64,000 nt of DNA from Candidatus Pacearchaeota archaeon (GCA_035404185.1 DAONGN010000001.1:441408-505407), one strand, 5' to 3'; shown: positions 15,702 to 24,417, numbered from the stretch's first letter. A program made the numbers and translations. The notes: generated by a model not told the origin, from the letters alone.

Positions 15702-16154
15702 TTATTTTGTTGTAGCAAGTACGCAGTCTTCATAGATGGTATTGTTGCCCTGTTGTAGGAATGCTGCATCGCCTTTATTCCAGAACACAAAAGATTCTCC
15801 AGTATTTGTGTAGCGTGCTCCAGAAGCAGATATGGTTTGTAAAAGTAACAAACTATCACCATCGCTTAAATTTAATTCTACTTTGTCGTCAAAAAAGATA
15901 GCATTAATAATTTTATCATTCTTACAATTAAAAGTTGCTGCAGTAATAGTATTTGTATTATTTGCAGATTTTTTAATAAATGTATTAGTAGGTATTTGTT
16001 CAATCGTCATTTTTAGCGTAGTCATTTTTTCACCAAAACAAAAACCAAGATAAAAAATACTAATATATAAAACTACGGCAAAAGTTATTGAATACCAAGT
16101 AACTTTTTTCCATTCTATTTTCATATTTAATTTCGTATTCTTTTTTGTTGGCAT
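15702..16154 (-). CDS. Short membrane-anchored MliC-domain protein
   Basis: 150 residues: basic N-terminus, one transmembrane segment (about 18-40, with YISIFYLGFCFG), then an MliC domain covering the rest. The domain motifs are TFNCKNDKIINAIFFDDKV, LSDGDSLLLLQTISASGARY and ESFVFWNKGDAAFL with a final Cys. It is closer to a minimal MliC than the 298-residue paralogue at 7100-7996. Family members inhibit C-type lysozyme; the target here is unknown. Confidence 0.8.
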   Translation of the reverse strand: MPTKKNTKLNMKIEWKKVTWYSITFAVVLYISIFYLGFCFGEKMTTLKMTIEQIPTNTFIKKSANNTNTITAATFNCKNDKIINAIFFDDKVELNLSDGDSLLLLQTISASGARYTNTGESFVFWNKGDAAFLQQGNNTIYEDCVLATTK

Positions 16155-16255
16155 ATTTTTTTTATTGTTTTTTAAATTATGTTTTTATTATATCTTTAAA
16201 CAATAAAAGACGTCAAGGAGTTTGTTAGATTTTCTAGTGAAAAAACTTCAGAATT

Positions 16256-17365
16256 TTAATTTTTCTCTTCACATTCTTTATAAAATTCTAAAACTTTATC
16301 AGCCACTTTCTCCCAAGAATATTTTTGAACTTCTTTTAATCCCCACTCCCCCATTTCTTTTCTTAAATTTTCATTATCAATTAATTTTTCTAATTTTTTT
16401 GCCAATTCGATTTCATTTTTTGGCTCAGCTAAGAATTCTTCTCCTTTTGTATCCTGAAGAAGCTCTTTGTATCCCATATTACTAAAACCACAAACTGGTT
16501 TTCCGAGGGCCATTGCTTCTAATAAAACAATACCGAAGCTTTCTCCGAATATCGCTGGGCTGCAGTAGATATCACAGGTTGAAAAATATTGAGGAACAAT
16601 GCCTCCGCTCTGGGCTCCTTCCCAATAAATCTCTTTAAGATTGTTTTCTTTAGCATATATTTCGCATTCTTCCTTGAGAGGACCATCTCCAACGATTATT
16701 AGTCTTAAATTATTATTTTTTTCTTGTAAAATTTTATAGGCCTTGAGCAAATATATTAGTCCCTTTCTTTCTTCAATTCTTCCTAAGAATAAAATATTAA
16801 TTTTACTGTTATCAAATTTATTCAATTTTTTAATTTCTGGATTAAATTCATTTAAATCAATACCATTGGGAATTACTTTTTTTAATCCATTGAATTTTTT
16901 GAAGGGTTCAAGATTGAAAGAAGCTACTCCGATAACTCCCTTAACCTTATGATTAATCAATCCACTTAAATTATTTATCATTGCATCTACAATTGGCGCT
17001 GCTTCAGTATTGGCGTGAAAAGTAATAATATTAGTTGCGTCAGATCTTTCTAATATTTGTGAAGCTGAAGGAATAATAAAATTATGGAAATGCAAAATAT
17101 CAAACTTTTCTTTATTAAGCATTCTTTTGATAGATAAAGGATTAAAATTGCAAACTAAATCCCCTTGCGTTCCTGCAATGTTTAAGGGAATTGACGTTCC
17201 CAAGAGAATAACATTTTTACCATAGTTTTCTTTGAGCTTTCTTCTGGGCACAATTATCTTAGTTTCTATGCCTCTTTTCTCAAATTCTTTAGATAGTCCT
17301 AAAATGTGGTTTTTTACCCCTCCTGGATTACTGAAGGAATGGAAAGAAATAAAGCCTATTTTCAT
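16256..17365 (-). CDS. GT4-type glycosyltransferase
   Basis: 369-residue GT-B glycosyltransferase of the GT4 class. The N-terminal acceptor domain has FHSFSNPGGVKNHILGLS and the C-terminal donor domain has NILFLGRIEERKGL, LIIVGDGPLKEE and the EX7E signature GESFGIVLLEAMALGKPV. Donor and acceptor cannot be read from sequence; PimA-like mannosyl transfer to lipid is one possibility. It is divergent from dnaB, sharing a very short intergenic region. Confidence 0.88.
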   Translation of the reverse strand: MKIGFISFHSFSNPGGVKNHILGLSKEFEKRGIETKIIVPRRKLKENYGKNVILLGTSIPLNIAGTQGDLVCNFNPLSIKRMLNKEKFDILHFHNFIIPSASQILERSDATNIITFHANTEAAPIVDAMINNLSGLINHKVKGVIGVASFNLEPFKKFNGLKKVIPNGIDLNEFNPEIKKLNKFDNSKINILFLGRIEERKGLIYLLKAYKILQEKNNNLRLIIVGDGPLKEECEIYAKENNLKEIYWEGAQSGGIVPQYFSTCDIYCSPAIFGESFGIVLLEAMALGKPVCGFSNMGYKELLQDTKGEEFLAEPKNEIELAKKLEKLIDNENLRKEMGEWGLKEVQKYSWEKVADKVLEFYKECEEKN

Positions 17366-17367
17366 AA

Positions 17368-17396
17368 TTGACGTTTAATTTGTTGTTTGCTACATT
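17368..17396 (+). promoter_or_regulatory. dnaB promoter, leaderless
   Basis: TTGACG (17368-17373), 17 bp, TACATT (17391-17396). The dnaB ATG at 17404 begins 8 bp after the -10, which implies a leaderless transcript. Confidence 0.55.
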
Positions 17397-17403
17397 ATAC
17401 TTA

Positions 17404-18780
17404 ATGAGTAGTGAAAATACAAATATTAAATTACCTCCCCAAGACATTGAGGCCGAAAAAAGTCTTTTAGGCTCTTTAATGCTTGACAAGGAAGCAATTA
17501 CTAAAGTTGCCGATATTTTGCATTCAGAAGACTTCTACAAAAGAAACAATCAGTACATCTATCAGGTAATTGAGGATTTGTTTACTCGTGGCGAACCAAT
17601 TGATTTGATTTCTGTTTCTTCAAGACTTAAAGAAAAAAATCAATTAGAAAATATAGGAGGAACAGCCTATTTAACCGAACTGATTAATACTGTTCCCACT
17701 GCCAGCCATGTCATGACTTATGCCAAGATTGTCCAGAAGAAAAGAATTTTAAGAGATTTAATTACCGCTGGAACAGAAATTTCTTTAATGGGCTATGAAG
17801 AAGAGAACGAATCAGATGATTTATTAGACTCAGCTGAAAGAAGAATCTTTAGTATTACTCAAAAGAATTTAACTCAATCATTCTTACCTATTAAACCTTT
17901 CTTAGAGGAAGCTTTTGAAAGAATAGAAAGAATATCAAAACAAAAAGGAGCTTTAAGAGGAATATCAACTGGATTTAATGGTTTAGATTCTATTCTTTCT
18001 GGTTTACAAAATTCGGATTTAATTATTCTAGCAGCGAGACCATCAATGGGAAAATCAAGTTTAGCGTTAGATATTGCTAAGAATGTTGCTTTAAGAGAAA
18101 AGAAGCCAGTTGGTTTGTTTTCTCTAGAGATGAGTAAGGATCAATTAATTGATAGGCTTATTAGTTCAGAATCAAACATTGATTCATGGAAACTTAGGCA
18201 AGGAATGCTTTCAACTGATGGAGACCAAAATGATTTTGTTTGTATTCAACATGCCTTAGGTACTCTTTCTGAGGCTCCGATATTCATCGATGATGCTTCT
18301 AGCTGTAGCGTGTTACAAATGAGAGCGATGGCTAGAAGATTACAGGCCAGTCATGGATTAGGATTAATTGTTGTTGACTATTTACAATTAATCGAACCAA
18401 ATAACAAGATAATGAATAGTGTCCAGCAAATTACAGAAATTTCAAGACAGCTAAAGGGATTAGCTAGAGAATTAAATGTTCCTGTTTTAGCTTTATCTCA
18501 ATTATCAAGAGCAGTTGAACAAAGAACACCTAAAATTCCTAGACTTTCAGATTTAAGAGATTCAGGTTCAATTGAGCAAGATGCTGACGTTGTTTTATTT
18601 ATTTATCGTGAAGATGTTTATCAAGAAGAAAGTCCTAGAAAAGGAATTGCTGATATTATTATTGCTAAGCACAGAAATGGTCCAATTGGAAGAGTGGAGT
18701 TATTCTTTGATAAACAAAGAGCTTGTTTTAGAAATATTGAAACAGGCCGAGATGCTTTTGAGGGAGACATTGGATATTAG
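17404..18780 (+). CDS. dnaB: Replicative DNA helicase DnaB
   Basis: 458 residues from ATG 17404 (MSSENTNIKLPPQDIEAEKSLLG), the conventional DnaB start. The N-terminal helical domain is followed by the RecA-like helicase core: Walker A AARPSMGKSSLALDIA, LFSLEMSKDQL, Walker B GLIVVDYLQLI, LALSQLSRAVEQR and the DLRDSGSIEQDADVVLF element. No intein is present. A longer frame begins at 17368 but that would include the promoter. Confidence 0.97.
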   Translation: MSSENTNIKLPPQDIEAEKSLLGSLMLDKEAITKVADILHSEDFYKRNNQYIYQVIEDLFTRGEPIDLISVSSRLKEKNQLENIGGTAYLTELINTVPTASHVMTYAKIVQKKRILRDLITAGTEISLMGYEEENESDDLLDSAERRIFSITQKNLTQSFLPIKPFLEEAFERIERISKQKGALRGISTGFNGLDSILSGLQNSDLIILAARPSMGKSSLALDIAKNVALREKKPVGLFSLEMSKDQLIDRLISSESNIDSWKLRQGMLSTDGDQNDFVCIQHALGTLSEAPIFIDDASSCSVLQMRAMARRLQASHGLGLIVVDYLQLIEPNNKIMNSVQQITEISRQLKGLARELNVPVLALSQLSRAVEQRTPKIPRLSDLRDSGSIEQDADVVLFIYREDVYQEESPRKGIADIIIAKHRNGPIGRVELFFDKQRACFRNIETGRDAFEGDIGY

Positions 18781-18786
18781 TAAATA

Positions 18787-18815
18787 AAAACCTGCTTCAG
18801 AGTGAAACAGGTTTT
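18787..18815 (+). terminator. dnaB/rplU bidirectional terminator
   Basis: AAAACCTG with CAGGTTTT, extended by TTCA/TGAA, immediately after dnaB and with T/A runs on both sides. It lies between two convergent genes and probably serves both. Confidence 0.8.
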
Positions 18816-18827
18816 TAAAATATTTAA

Positions 18828-19139
18828 TTAATTCTTAATATCTGTAATTTCAACTTCGGTATAGAGCTGTCTATGCCCTTTTTTAACCTTATATCTTTTC
18901 TTTGATTTGTATTTAAAGGTCATTACTTTATCAGCTTTAGCTTGTTTTAAAACTTTAGCCGTTACAGTAGCTCCTTTAATCAATGGTTCTCCAATAGTTA
19001 AATCTTTTCCATTTTCAACCAAAAGAACGTTGTCAAATACAACTTCAGTGCCCTCTTCGGCTACAAGCTTTTCAATCTTTAATTTGTCTTTTGGGGAAAC
19101 TCTGTATTGTTTTCCTCCTGTTTTTATTACTGCTAACAT
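18828..19139 (-). CDS. rplU: 50S ribosomal protein L21
   Basis: 103 residues covering the whole L21 family: AVIKTGGKQYRVSPKD at the N-terminus and KYKSKKRYKVKKGHRQLYTEVEI near the C-terminus. The usual partner rpmA (L27) is not next to it. A promoter TTGACT, 17 bp, TATAAA lies upstream on the minus strand near 19170-19195. Confidence 0.96.
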   Translation of the reverse strand: MLAVIKTGGKQYRVSPKDKLKIEKLVAEEGTEVVFDNVLLVENGKDLTIGEPLIKGATVTAKVLKQAKADKVMTFKYKSKKRYKVKKGHRQLYTEVEITDIKN

Positions 19140-19202
19140 GTTTTTTTGCTTAATTAATACTTTTTGTTTATATCATTTTATCGTTAGATAGTCAATAATC
19201 GC

Positions 19203-20165
19203 TTACATTCTGATAAAAACTTCGGTTAAAATGAAAGTGATATATATAAAGAGTAGAAAGACGGCCTCTTTTTTAGTAATTTGGCTATCGTTTTTGATAA
19301 AGAAAAAGAAGAAGATTATTGCTATCATTAAGAAGATTCTAGCTACTCCGAAAGGAGAAAAATCAGAGATATATATTGGATTTATTAAAGCTACGATTCC
19401 CAAAACAAGAGTGGCTGGGGCAACGATTGTTCCCATTAAGTCTCCTAGGATCATCCATTCCATATTTTTTTTAGCAGAAGATATGGCAAAGAATATTTCT
19501 GGTGCACAGTTCCCTAACCCAACAATAAATAAACCGATTAGAACAATTGGCCAATTAAAGGTAGTGGCAAAGTATTGAGCTGACCTAACAATCCCTTCCG
19601 AAGCAATAGCAAAGATTGTTAAGCTTAACAGAATTTTAAATATTCCACTAAAAGAAGCTTTAAAGCTTTCTGTAGGAGTTGTATTATCTTCGCAGGTTTT
19701 ACTAAATCTTTCCTTTTTAGAAAATAGCCAAGCAACATATACAAAGAAGAAAGAAATCATAATAATACCATCAATCCTTGAAAGATTATTATCCCAAATA
19801 AGAAGTATTGGTAAAATAGCTGCAATTACAGTAAATATTAAAGTAGTATGGATAGTTTTACTTTTAGCAGGGATTCCTTTTTTAGCGAAAAAGGCAGCTA
19901 AAGCAATAGATAGAGTTAAATCAACTACATTTCCTCCGATTACGTCCCCAAAAGATAATTGTGGAACATTATGTAGGGCCGCAGAAATACCGACAAATAA
20001 ATTAGGTAATGAACCGACAACGGCCATAACCAAAAAAGAAACGACGAATTCTTTCCAACCAAGAAACTTAGCTATCTTTATTAAACTTTTAACTATTAAT
20101 TCTCCTGATAAATAAAAAGCAAAACATGAGACAAGAAAAACAAGAATGTAAATTAAGGTTATCAT
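19203..20165 (-). CDS. Sodium/calcium exchanger family protein
   Basis: 320 residues, about ten transmembrane helices, made of two inverted halves as in the CaCA superfamily. The alpha-repeat motifs are SFLVMAVVGSLPNLFVGI with GGNVVDLTLS in the first half and LIGLFIVGLGNCAPEIFFAISS with LGDLMGTIV in the second. The acidic ion-binding Glu is present in APEIF, while the first repeat has PN in place of PE. Predicted cation antiporter in the cytoplasmic membrane; ion specificity is uncertain. Confidence 0.88.
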   Translation of the reverse strand: MITLIYILVFLVSCFAFYLSGELIVKSLIKIAKFLGWKEFVVSFLVMAVVGSLPNLFVGISAALHNVPQLSFGDVIGGNVVDLTLSIALAAFFAKKGIPAKSKTIHTTLIFTVIAAILPILLIWDNNLSRIDGIIMISFFFVYVAWLFSKKERFSKTCEDNTTPTESFKASFSGIFKILLSLTIFAIASEGIVRSAQYFATTFNWPIVLIGLFIVGLGNCAPEIFFAISSAKKNMEWMILGDLMGTIVAPATLVLGIVALINPIYISDFSPFGVARIFLMIAIIFFFFFIKNDSQITKKEAVFLLFIYITFILTEVFIRM

Positions 20166-20189
20166 TTATTTAAATTATTATATGTGAAA

Positions 20190-20618
20190 TTAAAATACAG
20201 AAACTATTATTGCTCCACCAACCATCATAGTAACACCTAACATTTCTTGCCAGTTTAATGTTTCACCAAGGAAGATAAAGGCAAGAATTGCTACAAAGAC
20301 TAGGCTTAATCTATCAATTGCTACAATTTTCGTCGCATCTCCCGATTTCAAAGCTAAGAAATAAAAAAGCCAAGATATTGCTCCCGCTATTCCCGCGAGA
20401 ATGATTAAAATCCAGTCCTTTAAAATGATTGAGTGAAATGAAAATCCATTAAACTTTTTTAAAGTAAAACTAGTAATAATCAAAAACAAAGCCATTACAA
20501 TTGAACGAATTGTTGTTGCTAGCGTTGAGTCTATATTTTTTAATCCAAGTTTACCAAAAATAGCAACAAGGGATGCCATTAAAGCAGAAAGGATTGAATA
20601 GATTAACCATGCTTGCAT
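20190..20618 (-). CDS. EamA-like half transporter (DMT superfamily)
   Basis: 142 residues with five predicted helices forming a single EamA domain, LSALMASLVAIFGKLGLKNIDS at the start and FLGETLNWQEMLGVTMMVGGAIIVS at the end. Single-domain members work as dimers. Typical substrates of the superfamily are small metabolites and drugs; nothing here fixes one. Confidence 0.85.
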   Translation of the reverse strand: MQAWLIYSILSALMASLVAIFGKLGLKNIDSTLATTIRSIVMALFLIITSFTLKKFNGFSFHSIILKDWILIILAGIAGAISWLFYFLALKSGDATKIVAIDRLSLVFVAILAFIFLGETLNWQEMLGVTMMVGGAIIVSVF

Positions 20619-20666
20619 ATTATAGTTATTATATTACTTTTATAAACAATTTCAATAAATACTACA

Positions 20667-20849
20667 TTACAAAGCATTTTTATCTCGTTTGTCTTTCTGG
20701 TTTTTAATCATTCTTTTTAACCTATTGTCAATTAAAGAGCCACAATCAAGAGTACCGATTGCAGTTAGAATTGCCTCCTTTTCTTCAGAATCGAGTGAAT
20801 ATTTTTTCATTATTTTTAACAAAATATCAATTGCTTTTTTGTATTCCAT
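20667..20849 (-). CDS. Small helical protein, unknown
   Basis: 60 residues, mostly helical and basic at the C-terminus (RLKRMIKNQKDKRDKNAL), with one Cys. It lies 9 bp downstream of the Cys-rich membrane-anchored gene in the same direction. No family recognised. Confidence 0.5.
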   Translation of the reverse strand: MEYKKAIDILLKIMKKYSLDSEEKEAILTAIGTLDCGSLIDNRLKRMIKNQKDKRDKNAL

Positions 20850-20858
20850 AGAGATAGC

Positions 20859-21623
20859 TTAAGGCATTACAACAACACATTCCTTTCCGTTAAAACATTT
20901 ATTTTCCCCACAATTACAAGTTTTTATTTGATGACTATTAGTTGAAGAACAACCGCAGGCGCCGATAAGGCAAAGATTTGGAAAATCAGATACCGAAGTG
21001 CAACACATTAATGTTTCAATTTTTCCTCCTGAAATCAAACAAGATTGTTCTTTTTTAATTTCTTCGGTGGTAATATCTTTTAATGTTGTACCTTCTATTG
21101 TAAACTGTTTAGTGATTCCAATAGAAGGCTGAATAGTCATTGCTTCATCTATTTTTCTATCAGCATAATTTACAATAATTTTTCTATCTTGTATTTCTAT
21201 GTTTTGTGGTGCAATTCTATCGCCCAACAAAATAGCATTAGTGCCTTTGCATCCATCATTATTTCCCAGAGCAACTGCTATGTAGTAAAAAGTACCACTT
21301 CCACCTGTATTTTGTGTAAGAATAAAAGCAGTATCAGATAGACCATCTCCATTTAAATCATTAGATACTTCATTTCCGAAATATTGTGTAATTATTTTTG
21401 AAGCAGAATCAGGAGTTATTTCTTCTTCAGAGTAACCATTTTTTAGTGTAATATTTTTTTCTTCAATAGTGTAAGTACAGTTTTTATAATTTAAAGTAGT
21501 TTCTTCTAATTTTTTAGATTCTGTTTTTAATTTATACGAGTAACCTATTGCAACAGTTCCAATTAGAAATAAAACTATCAAAGCAACTATAATAGGAGCG
21601 AATCCTTTTTGATATTTATTCAT
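20859..21623 (-). CDS. Membrane-anchored protein with Cys-rich tail
   Basis: 254 residues. One N-terminal transmembrane anchor (about 8-28), a soluble extracytoplasmic domain, and a C-terminal tail with many cysteines (MCCTSVSDFPNLCLIGACGCS, KTCNCGENKCFNGKECVVVMP). The middle contains DLNGDGLSDTAFILTQNTGGSG, an EF-hand-like or VCBS-like calcium loop as in secreted repeat proteins. Function unknown; the Cys-rich end suggests disulfide bonding outside the cell. Confidence 0.65.
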   Translation of the reverse strand: MNKYQKGFAPIIVALIVLFLIGTVAIGYSYKLKTESKKLEETTLNYKNCTYTIEEKNITLKNGYSEEEITPDSASKIITQYFGNEVSNDLNGDGLSDTAFILTQNTGGSGTFYYIAVALGNNDGCKGTNAILLGDRIAPQNIEIQDRKIIVNYADRKIDEAMTIQPSIGITKQFTIEGTTLKDITTEEIKKEQSCLISGGKIETLMCCTSVSDFPNLCLIGACGCSSTNSHQIKTCNCGENKCFNGKECVVVMP

Positions 21624-21691
21624 GTTTATTAATTTATTAATCTTGAAGATATTATATCACAAAACAAAAATCGGCAGAAGTGTCGGTTTTT

Positions 21692-21748
21692 TGTAAGGGT
21701 TAGTAAGGAATCAGATTAAGATTAAATTGGGTATAAAAAAAGCGGTAG
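21692..21748. repeat. T-arm-like cassette repeat, degenerate copy
   Basis: TGTAAGGGTTAGTAAGGAAT followed by a tail ending GGTATAAAAAAAGCGG matches the B form of the dispersed repeat with several mismatches. It lies just past the 3' end of the 155-residue gene and marks the left edge of the first cassette block. Confidence 0.55.
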
Positions 21749-21763
21749 AATTACATGGTAATC

Positions 21764-22231
21764 TTACCGTTTGAGGTTGAATGCCTCTTGAATGTCATTC
21801 TGAATTTCTGAGAATATTTTTTCGACTTCGCCTAGGGATATTCTTCCTTGGCGTTCAGGTCCATTATATTGGCTGATTTTATCGAACATTGGACAGTGTT
21901 TCCAATGAGGGCTGAATCTTCTCATTTCCACACTCAGTATTCCGTCATTCGAGATACCGATATATGCTAAATCTATTTGGCAGGTAGTGCCGGGCGGGTA
22001 GACATCTACGCAACGATCGGTCATGTATACTGTTGCGGATATTTTTCCACCTTTTGGTTTAAATCCAGACGGTGGAAAAAGAGATGTTCCCCCATCATAC
22101 ATTCCGAGCCTTATCCCAACGTTTTCATTTTTTTCCAGCAGTTTGGATATTCCCAAGAGAATTCGGCTGCCAATTTGAAGATCGTTTATGCGTATCTTCC
22201 TGAGTTGATCCAATTCAGTTTCTTTTGTCAA
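21764..22231 (-). CDS. Cassette protein, unknown (155 aa)
   Basis: Soluble protein of about 155 residues, initiating at TTG 22229-22231 behind an AGGA-type ribosome binding site. It has VYMTDRCVDVYPPGTTCQIDLAYIG in the middle and a helical C-terminus. No family recognised. It ends in a terminator-like hairpin (ACGGTA/TACCGC) whose T-run abuts the repeat. Codon use is less AT-rich than the flanking core genes, as in other genes of this block. Confidence 0.6.
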   Translation of the reverse strand: MTKETELDQLRKIRINDLQIGSRILLGISKLLEKNENVGIRLGMYDGGTSLFPPSGFKPKGGKISATVYMTDRCVDVYPPGTTCQIDLAYIGISNDGILSVEMRRFSPHWKHCPMFDKISQYNGPERQGRISLGEVEKIFSEIQNDIQEAFNLKR

Positions 22232-22312
22232 AGCTTATCATCCTCATAGTATCTTCGCATATTGGCGCAAGATATTGATAATAAAATAACATATTCATTG
22301 TATTCTGTAAAT

Positions 22313-22410
22313 GGCAGGGGCTCGTAGAGGACGTTAGAACTAGGATTCAGGAGAATATACTGCAGTTAAGTGGCAATGGGACGGAGTTGGAGTCTTTCTA
22401 AAGCTGAATG
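22313..22410. repeat. T-arm-like cassette repeat, A+B form
   Basis: GCAGGGGCTCGTAGAGGACG, then TTAGAAC, a TTCAGGAGAATAT linker, and a second module with ATGGGACGGAGTTGGAG. It is the long composite form, shared with the copies at 23320 and 54078. It separates the 155-residue and 273-residue genes. Confidence 0.8.
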
Positions 22411-22423
22411 AACTTAATAAACA

Positions 22424-23245
22424 TTAATATCCTTCAGGACTAAACTTTGTATAAAATTGATTTTCTGTCCATCCTTGAGGGAAAACTGAACCTTTACTTA
22501 AATTACAAACACCAAAAGGATTACCAATGACAGAGCCTGCACCAGGAATAGCAAAACATTCAGACTCGGTATGTCTTCCTCTGAATAGGTATGTATCAGA
22601 AACAACTCGATCTAAATTACAAGAATAGCCGTATTTAAAAGTACCTATAGCATTTTGAAGTGTACAATCGGAACCGTCAAAAGATTGATAGTAAATACCT
22701 AAGTTTTGATTTAATGGAAAATTATTTAAATATGGAGAGATAAGGTTAACGAAATTAAAACAATCTTTACCTATTGTGCAGAATTTGCTTTCAGTTGGAT
22801 ATAATCCATTATTTTCTTTACTATAATTTTTAAGAGCATCTATTAAAACCGTAAAAGTTTTTTCTTTTTGCGACTCTTCGGTTTTTTGCTCTACATATGA
22901 TTTAAAAATTGGAAAAACGTAGTTTATTATAATAATAAAGAATATCAATATAGTTAAAACTATACTAAAAACTAAAGAAAATTTTTTAACAACAGAGAAT
23001 TGATTTATTTTTTCCCATGTTAATTTTTTAAGAAGAGAAAACCAAAAGAAAAAAATACTTGATAGTGCAAACCACATTAAGGCAGTATAGCCATACATAA
23101 AAACAAAAAGGCCAGACCAATTTTCATAACTGCCTAATTTACTACCCTCAATGGCGGTATATATACTTAAAACAACACAATAAGAACTAATAAGAAAAAA
23201 TAATATACTACATGCAAAAAAGAATATTTTTATAATTTTTTTCAT
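22424..23245 (-). CDS. Three-helix membrane protein with pilin-like tail
   Basis: 273 residues: three hydrophobic segments (about 5-30, 43-70 and 88-112) and a C-terminal extracytoplasmic domain with several Cys. The domain begins LKNYSKENNGLYPTESKFC, a pattern like the globular part of type II secretion pseudopilins, but there is no prepilin N-terminus. It is more AT-rich than other cassette genes and could be a resident gene between two repeats. Function unknown. Confidence 0.55.
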   Translation of the reverse strand: MKKIIKIFFFACSILFFLISSYCVVLSIYTAIEGSKLGSYENWSGLFVFMYGYTALMWFALSSIFFFWFSLLKKLTWEKINQFSVVKKFSLVFSIVLTILIFFIIIINYVFPIFKSYVEQKTEESQKEKTFTVLIDALKNYSKENNGLYPTESKFCTIGKDCFNFVNLISPYLNNFPLNQNLGIYYQSFDGSDCTLQNAIGTFKYGYSCNLDRVVSDTYLFRGRHTESECFAIPGAGSVIGNPFGVCNLSKGSVFPQGWTENQFYTKFSPEGY

Positions 23246-23319
23246 ATTTTATAAACTAAAATATTTAGTGTATATATAATATCATAAACAAAAAAATAGA
23301 GAAAGTTATTTCTAAGTTT

Positions 23320-23410
23320 GCAGGGGCTTGTGGAGGAAGTTAGAACTAGGATTCAAGAGAATGTATTTATTTTATAGCCATGGGACACTATTAGAATTTT
23401 TAAAACTGAA
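23320..23410. repeat. T-arm-like cassette repeat, A+B form
   Basis: GCAGGGGCTTGTGGAGGAAG, TTAGAAC, a TTCAAGAGAATGT linker, and CATGGGACACTATTAGAA. It is a diverged copy of the long composite form. No other feature is visible in the stretch from 23246 to 23506 except an AT-rich segment that could hold a promoter for the plus-strand gene. Confidence 0.75.
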
Positions 23411-23506
23411 TCATATTTTTACAACGAGAATCTTTACTTTTTTTATAAAAATAATATAATAAAAATGGCTCTTCTAAATTAGAGTCAGGAAACGAGCTGA
23501 GAACTT

Positions 23507-23878
23507 ATGCGAAGACTTGCACTGATGGTTCTTGCCATCATAATGCTTGTTTTCTCTTCTGTGCCCATGTCTGCAGTCACTACGGAGACAAGGGTTTCTA
23601 CGGATACAACGATTCTTGTAGCACCCGCATGCAACATTACGGGCAGAAGAGAAGGCATACCGCATGACGCTGATTTTCACATGGGGTCTAGCACTGGTCC
23701 GCCATGTGAAGTAACAGATGTCACTGTGACGATCATCAGCCAGAAGAACAACTACACCGAACTTGGACAAGATGCAACACACCCTGACAGTATCTTGCAT
23801 ACGTCCTGCAACTGTAATCCAGCATATTGTTCGGTCCCGGAAAAATTTCCGTCCCCCAGTAAGGCTCCGCCTCACTAA
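23507..23878 (+). CDS. Secreted small Cys-containing protein
   Basis: 123 residues with a clear Sec signal peptide (MRRLALMVLAIIMLVFSSVP..., cleavage likely after AMSA) and a mature part with about six Cys (APACNIT, PPCEV, SCNCNPAYC). It is the only plus-strand gene of this block. A plus-strand terminator follows at 23900. The opposite strand also has a long frame over the same bases, but it has no signal or domain. Base composition is clearly richer in GC than the core genes. Confidence 0.6.
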   Translation: MRRLALMVLAIIMLVFSSVPMSAVTTETRVSTDTTILVAPACNITGRREGIPHDADFHMGSSTGPPCEVTDVTVTIISQKNNYTELGQDATHPDSILHTSCNCNPAYCSVPEKFPSPSKAPPH

Positions 23879-23899
23879 TCACGGAAATCATTTTTTATT

Positions 23900-23920
23900 G
23901 AAAGGGTCAGCACCCCTTTC
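23900..23920 (+). terminator. Terminator of the secreted-protein gene
   Basis: GAAAGGG (23900-23906) pairs with CCCTTTC (23914-23920), followed by TTTTTATT. Its orientation supports plus-strand transcription here. Confidence 0.75.
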
Positions 23921-23948
23921 TTTTTATTATAAAATAATTAAAATTTTA

Positions 23949-24006
23949 CAGGGGCGCTGGGACGTTATCGGAACCTTTTTGAGGTTAGGTTATGTATAAA
24001 AAAAGC
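23949..24006. repeat. T-arm-like cassette repeat, B variant
   Basis: CAGGGGCGCTGGGACGTTAT, CGGAACC, then the conserved tail with TATGTATAAAAAAAG. The tail abuts the 3' end of the membrane-protein pair. Confidence 0.85.
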
Positions 24007-24008
24007 GA

Positions 24009-24197
24009 CTATTGCTGTGGTTCTTCTTGAATGAACCAGGCTTTAATCGCCGAACCCATTAGGATGATTCCTAGGGTAAATCCTATTGCCGCGGTAGTCG
24101 GTACGTTAGCTTGCTTGAATATCGTCATGATAACAAGCCAGATATCAGTGCAGATTGCAACAGTAATAGTAAATTTAAGAACTTCTTTTTTTGCCAT
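24009..24197 (-). CDS. Small membrane protein, downstream partner
   Basis: 62 residues from ATG 24195-24197 (MAKKEVLKFTITV), two hydrophobic helices and an acidic end (FIQEEPQQ). It overlaps the 74-residue upstream frame by 73 bp in the -1 frame. It can be reached either by its own ATG or by a -1 shift at the A AAA AAG slippery site within the overlap. The frame stays open upstream to 24269, but without a good start. Family not recognised. Confidence 0.55.
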   Translation of the reverse strand: MAKKEVLKFTITVAICTDIWLVIMTIFKQANVPTTAAIGFTLGIILMGSAIKAWFIQEEPQQ

Positions 24198-24349
24198 CTG
24201 CCGATTGCTACTTCCCCACCATATGTAATTGTGAAAAGAACAATCAATGCGATAGCTCCATATAGGCATTCGACATTCACAACTGTTACTACTATTAAAA
24301 GTAGCAGAGCCATTATGGCAATCATTTTGAACAGTAGTTTGTTCACCAT
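24125..24349 (-). CDS. Small membrane protein with slippery site
   Basis: 74 residues from ATG 24347-24349, with a GAGGA ribosome binding site. Two hydrophobic helices (about 5-26 and 29-45) and a short basic loop GRWQKKK. The codons CAA AAA AAG in this loop form the heptamer A AAA AAG in the zero frame, a known -1 frameshift signal. A shift would join residues 1-55 to the second frame and give a roughly 113-residue, four-helix protein. Confidence 0.55.
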   Translation of the reverse strand: MVNKLLFKMIAIMALLLLIVVTVVNVECLYGAIALIVLFTITYGGEVAIGRWQKKKFLNLLLLLQSALISGLLS

Positions 24350-24417
24350 GAATTCCTCCTCTAGCTTAAGAATATATTAACTAAATTAAATGTCAATATT
24401 TTTTAAAAAAGAACTCT

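Noticed and set aside
23474..23875. 133-residue minus-strand frame opposite the secreted protein
   Set aside because: The plus-strand frame has a signal peptide and a matching terminator; the minus-strand product shows no domain.
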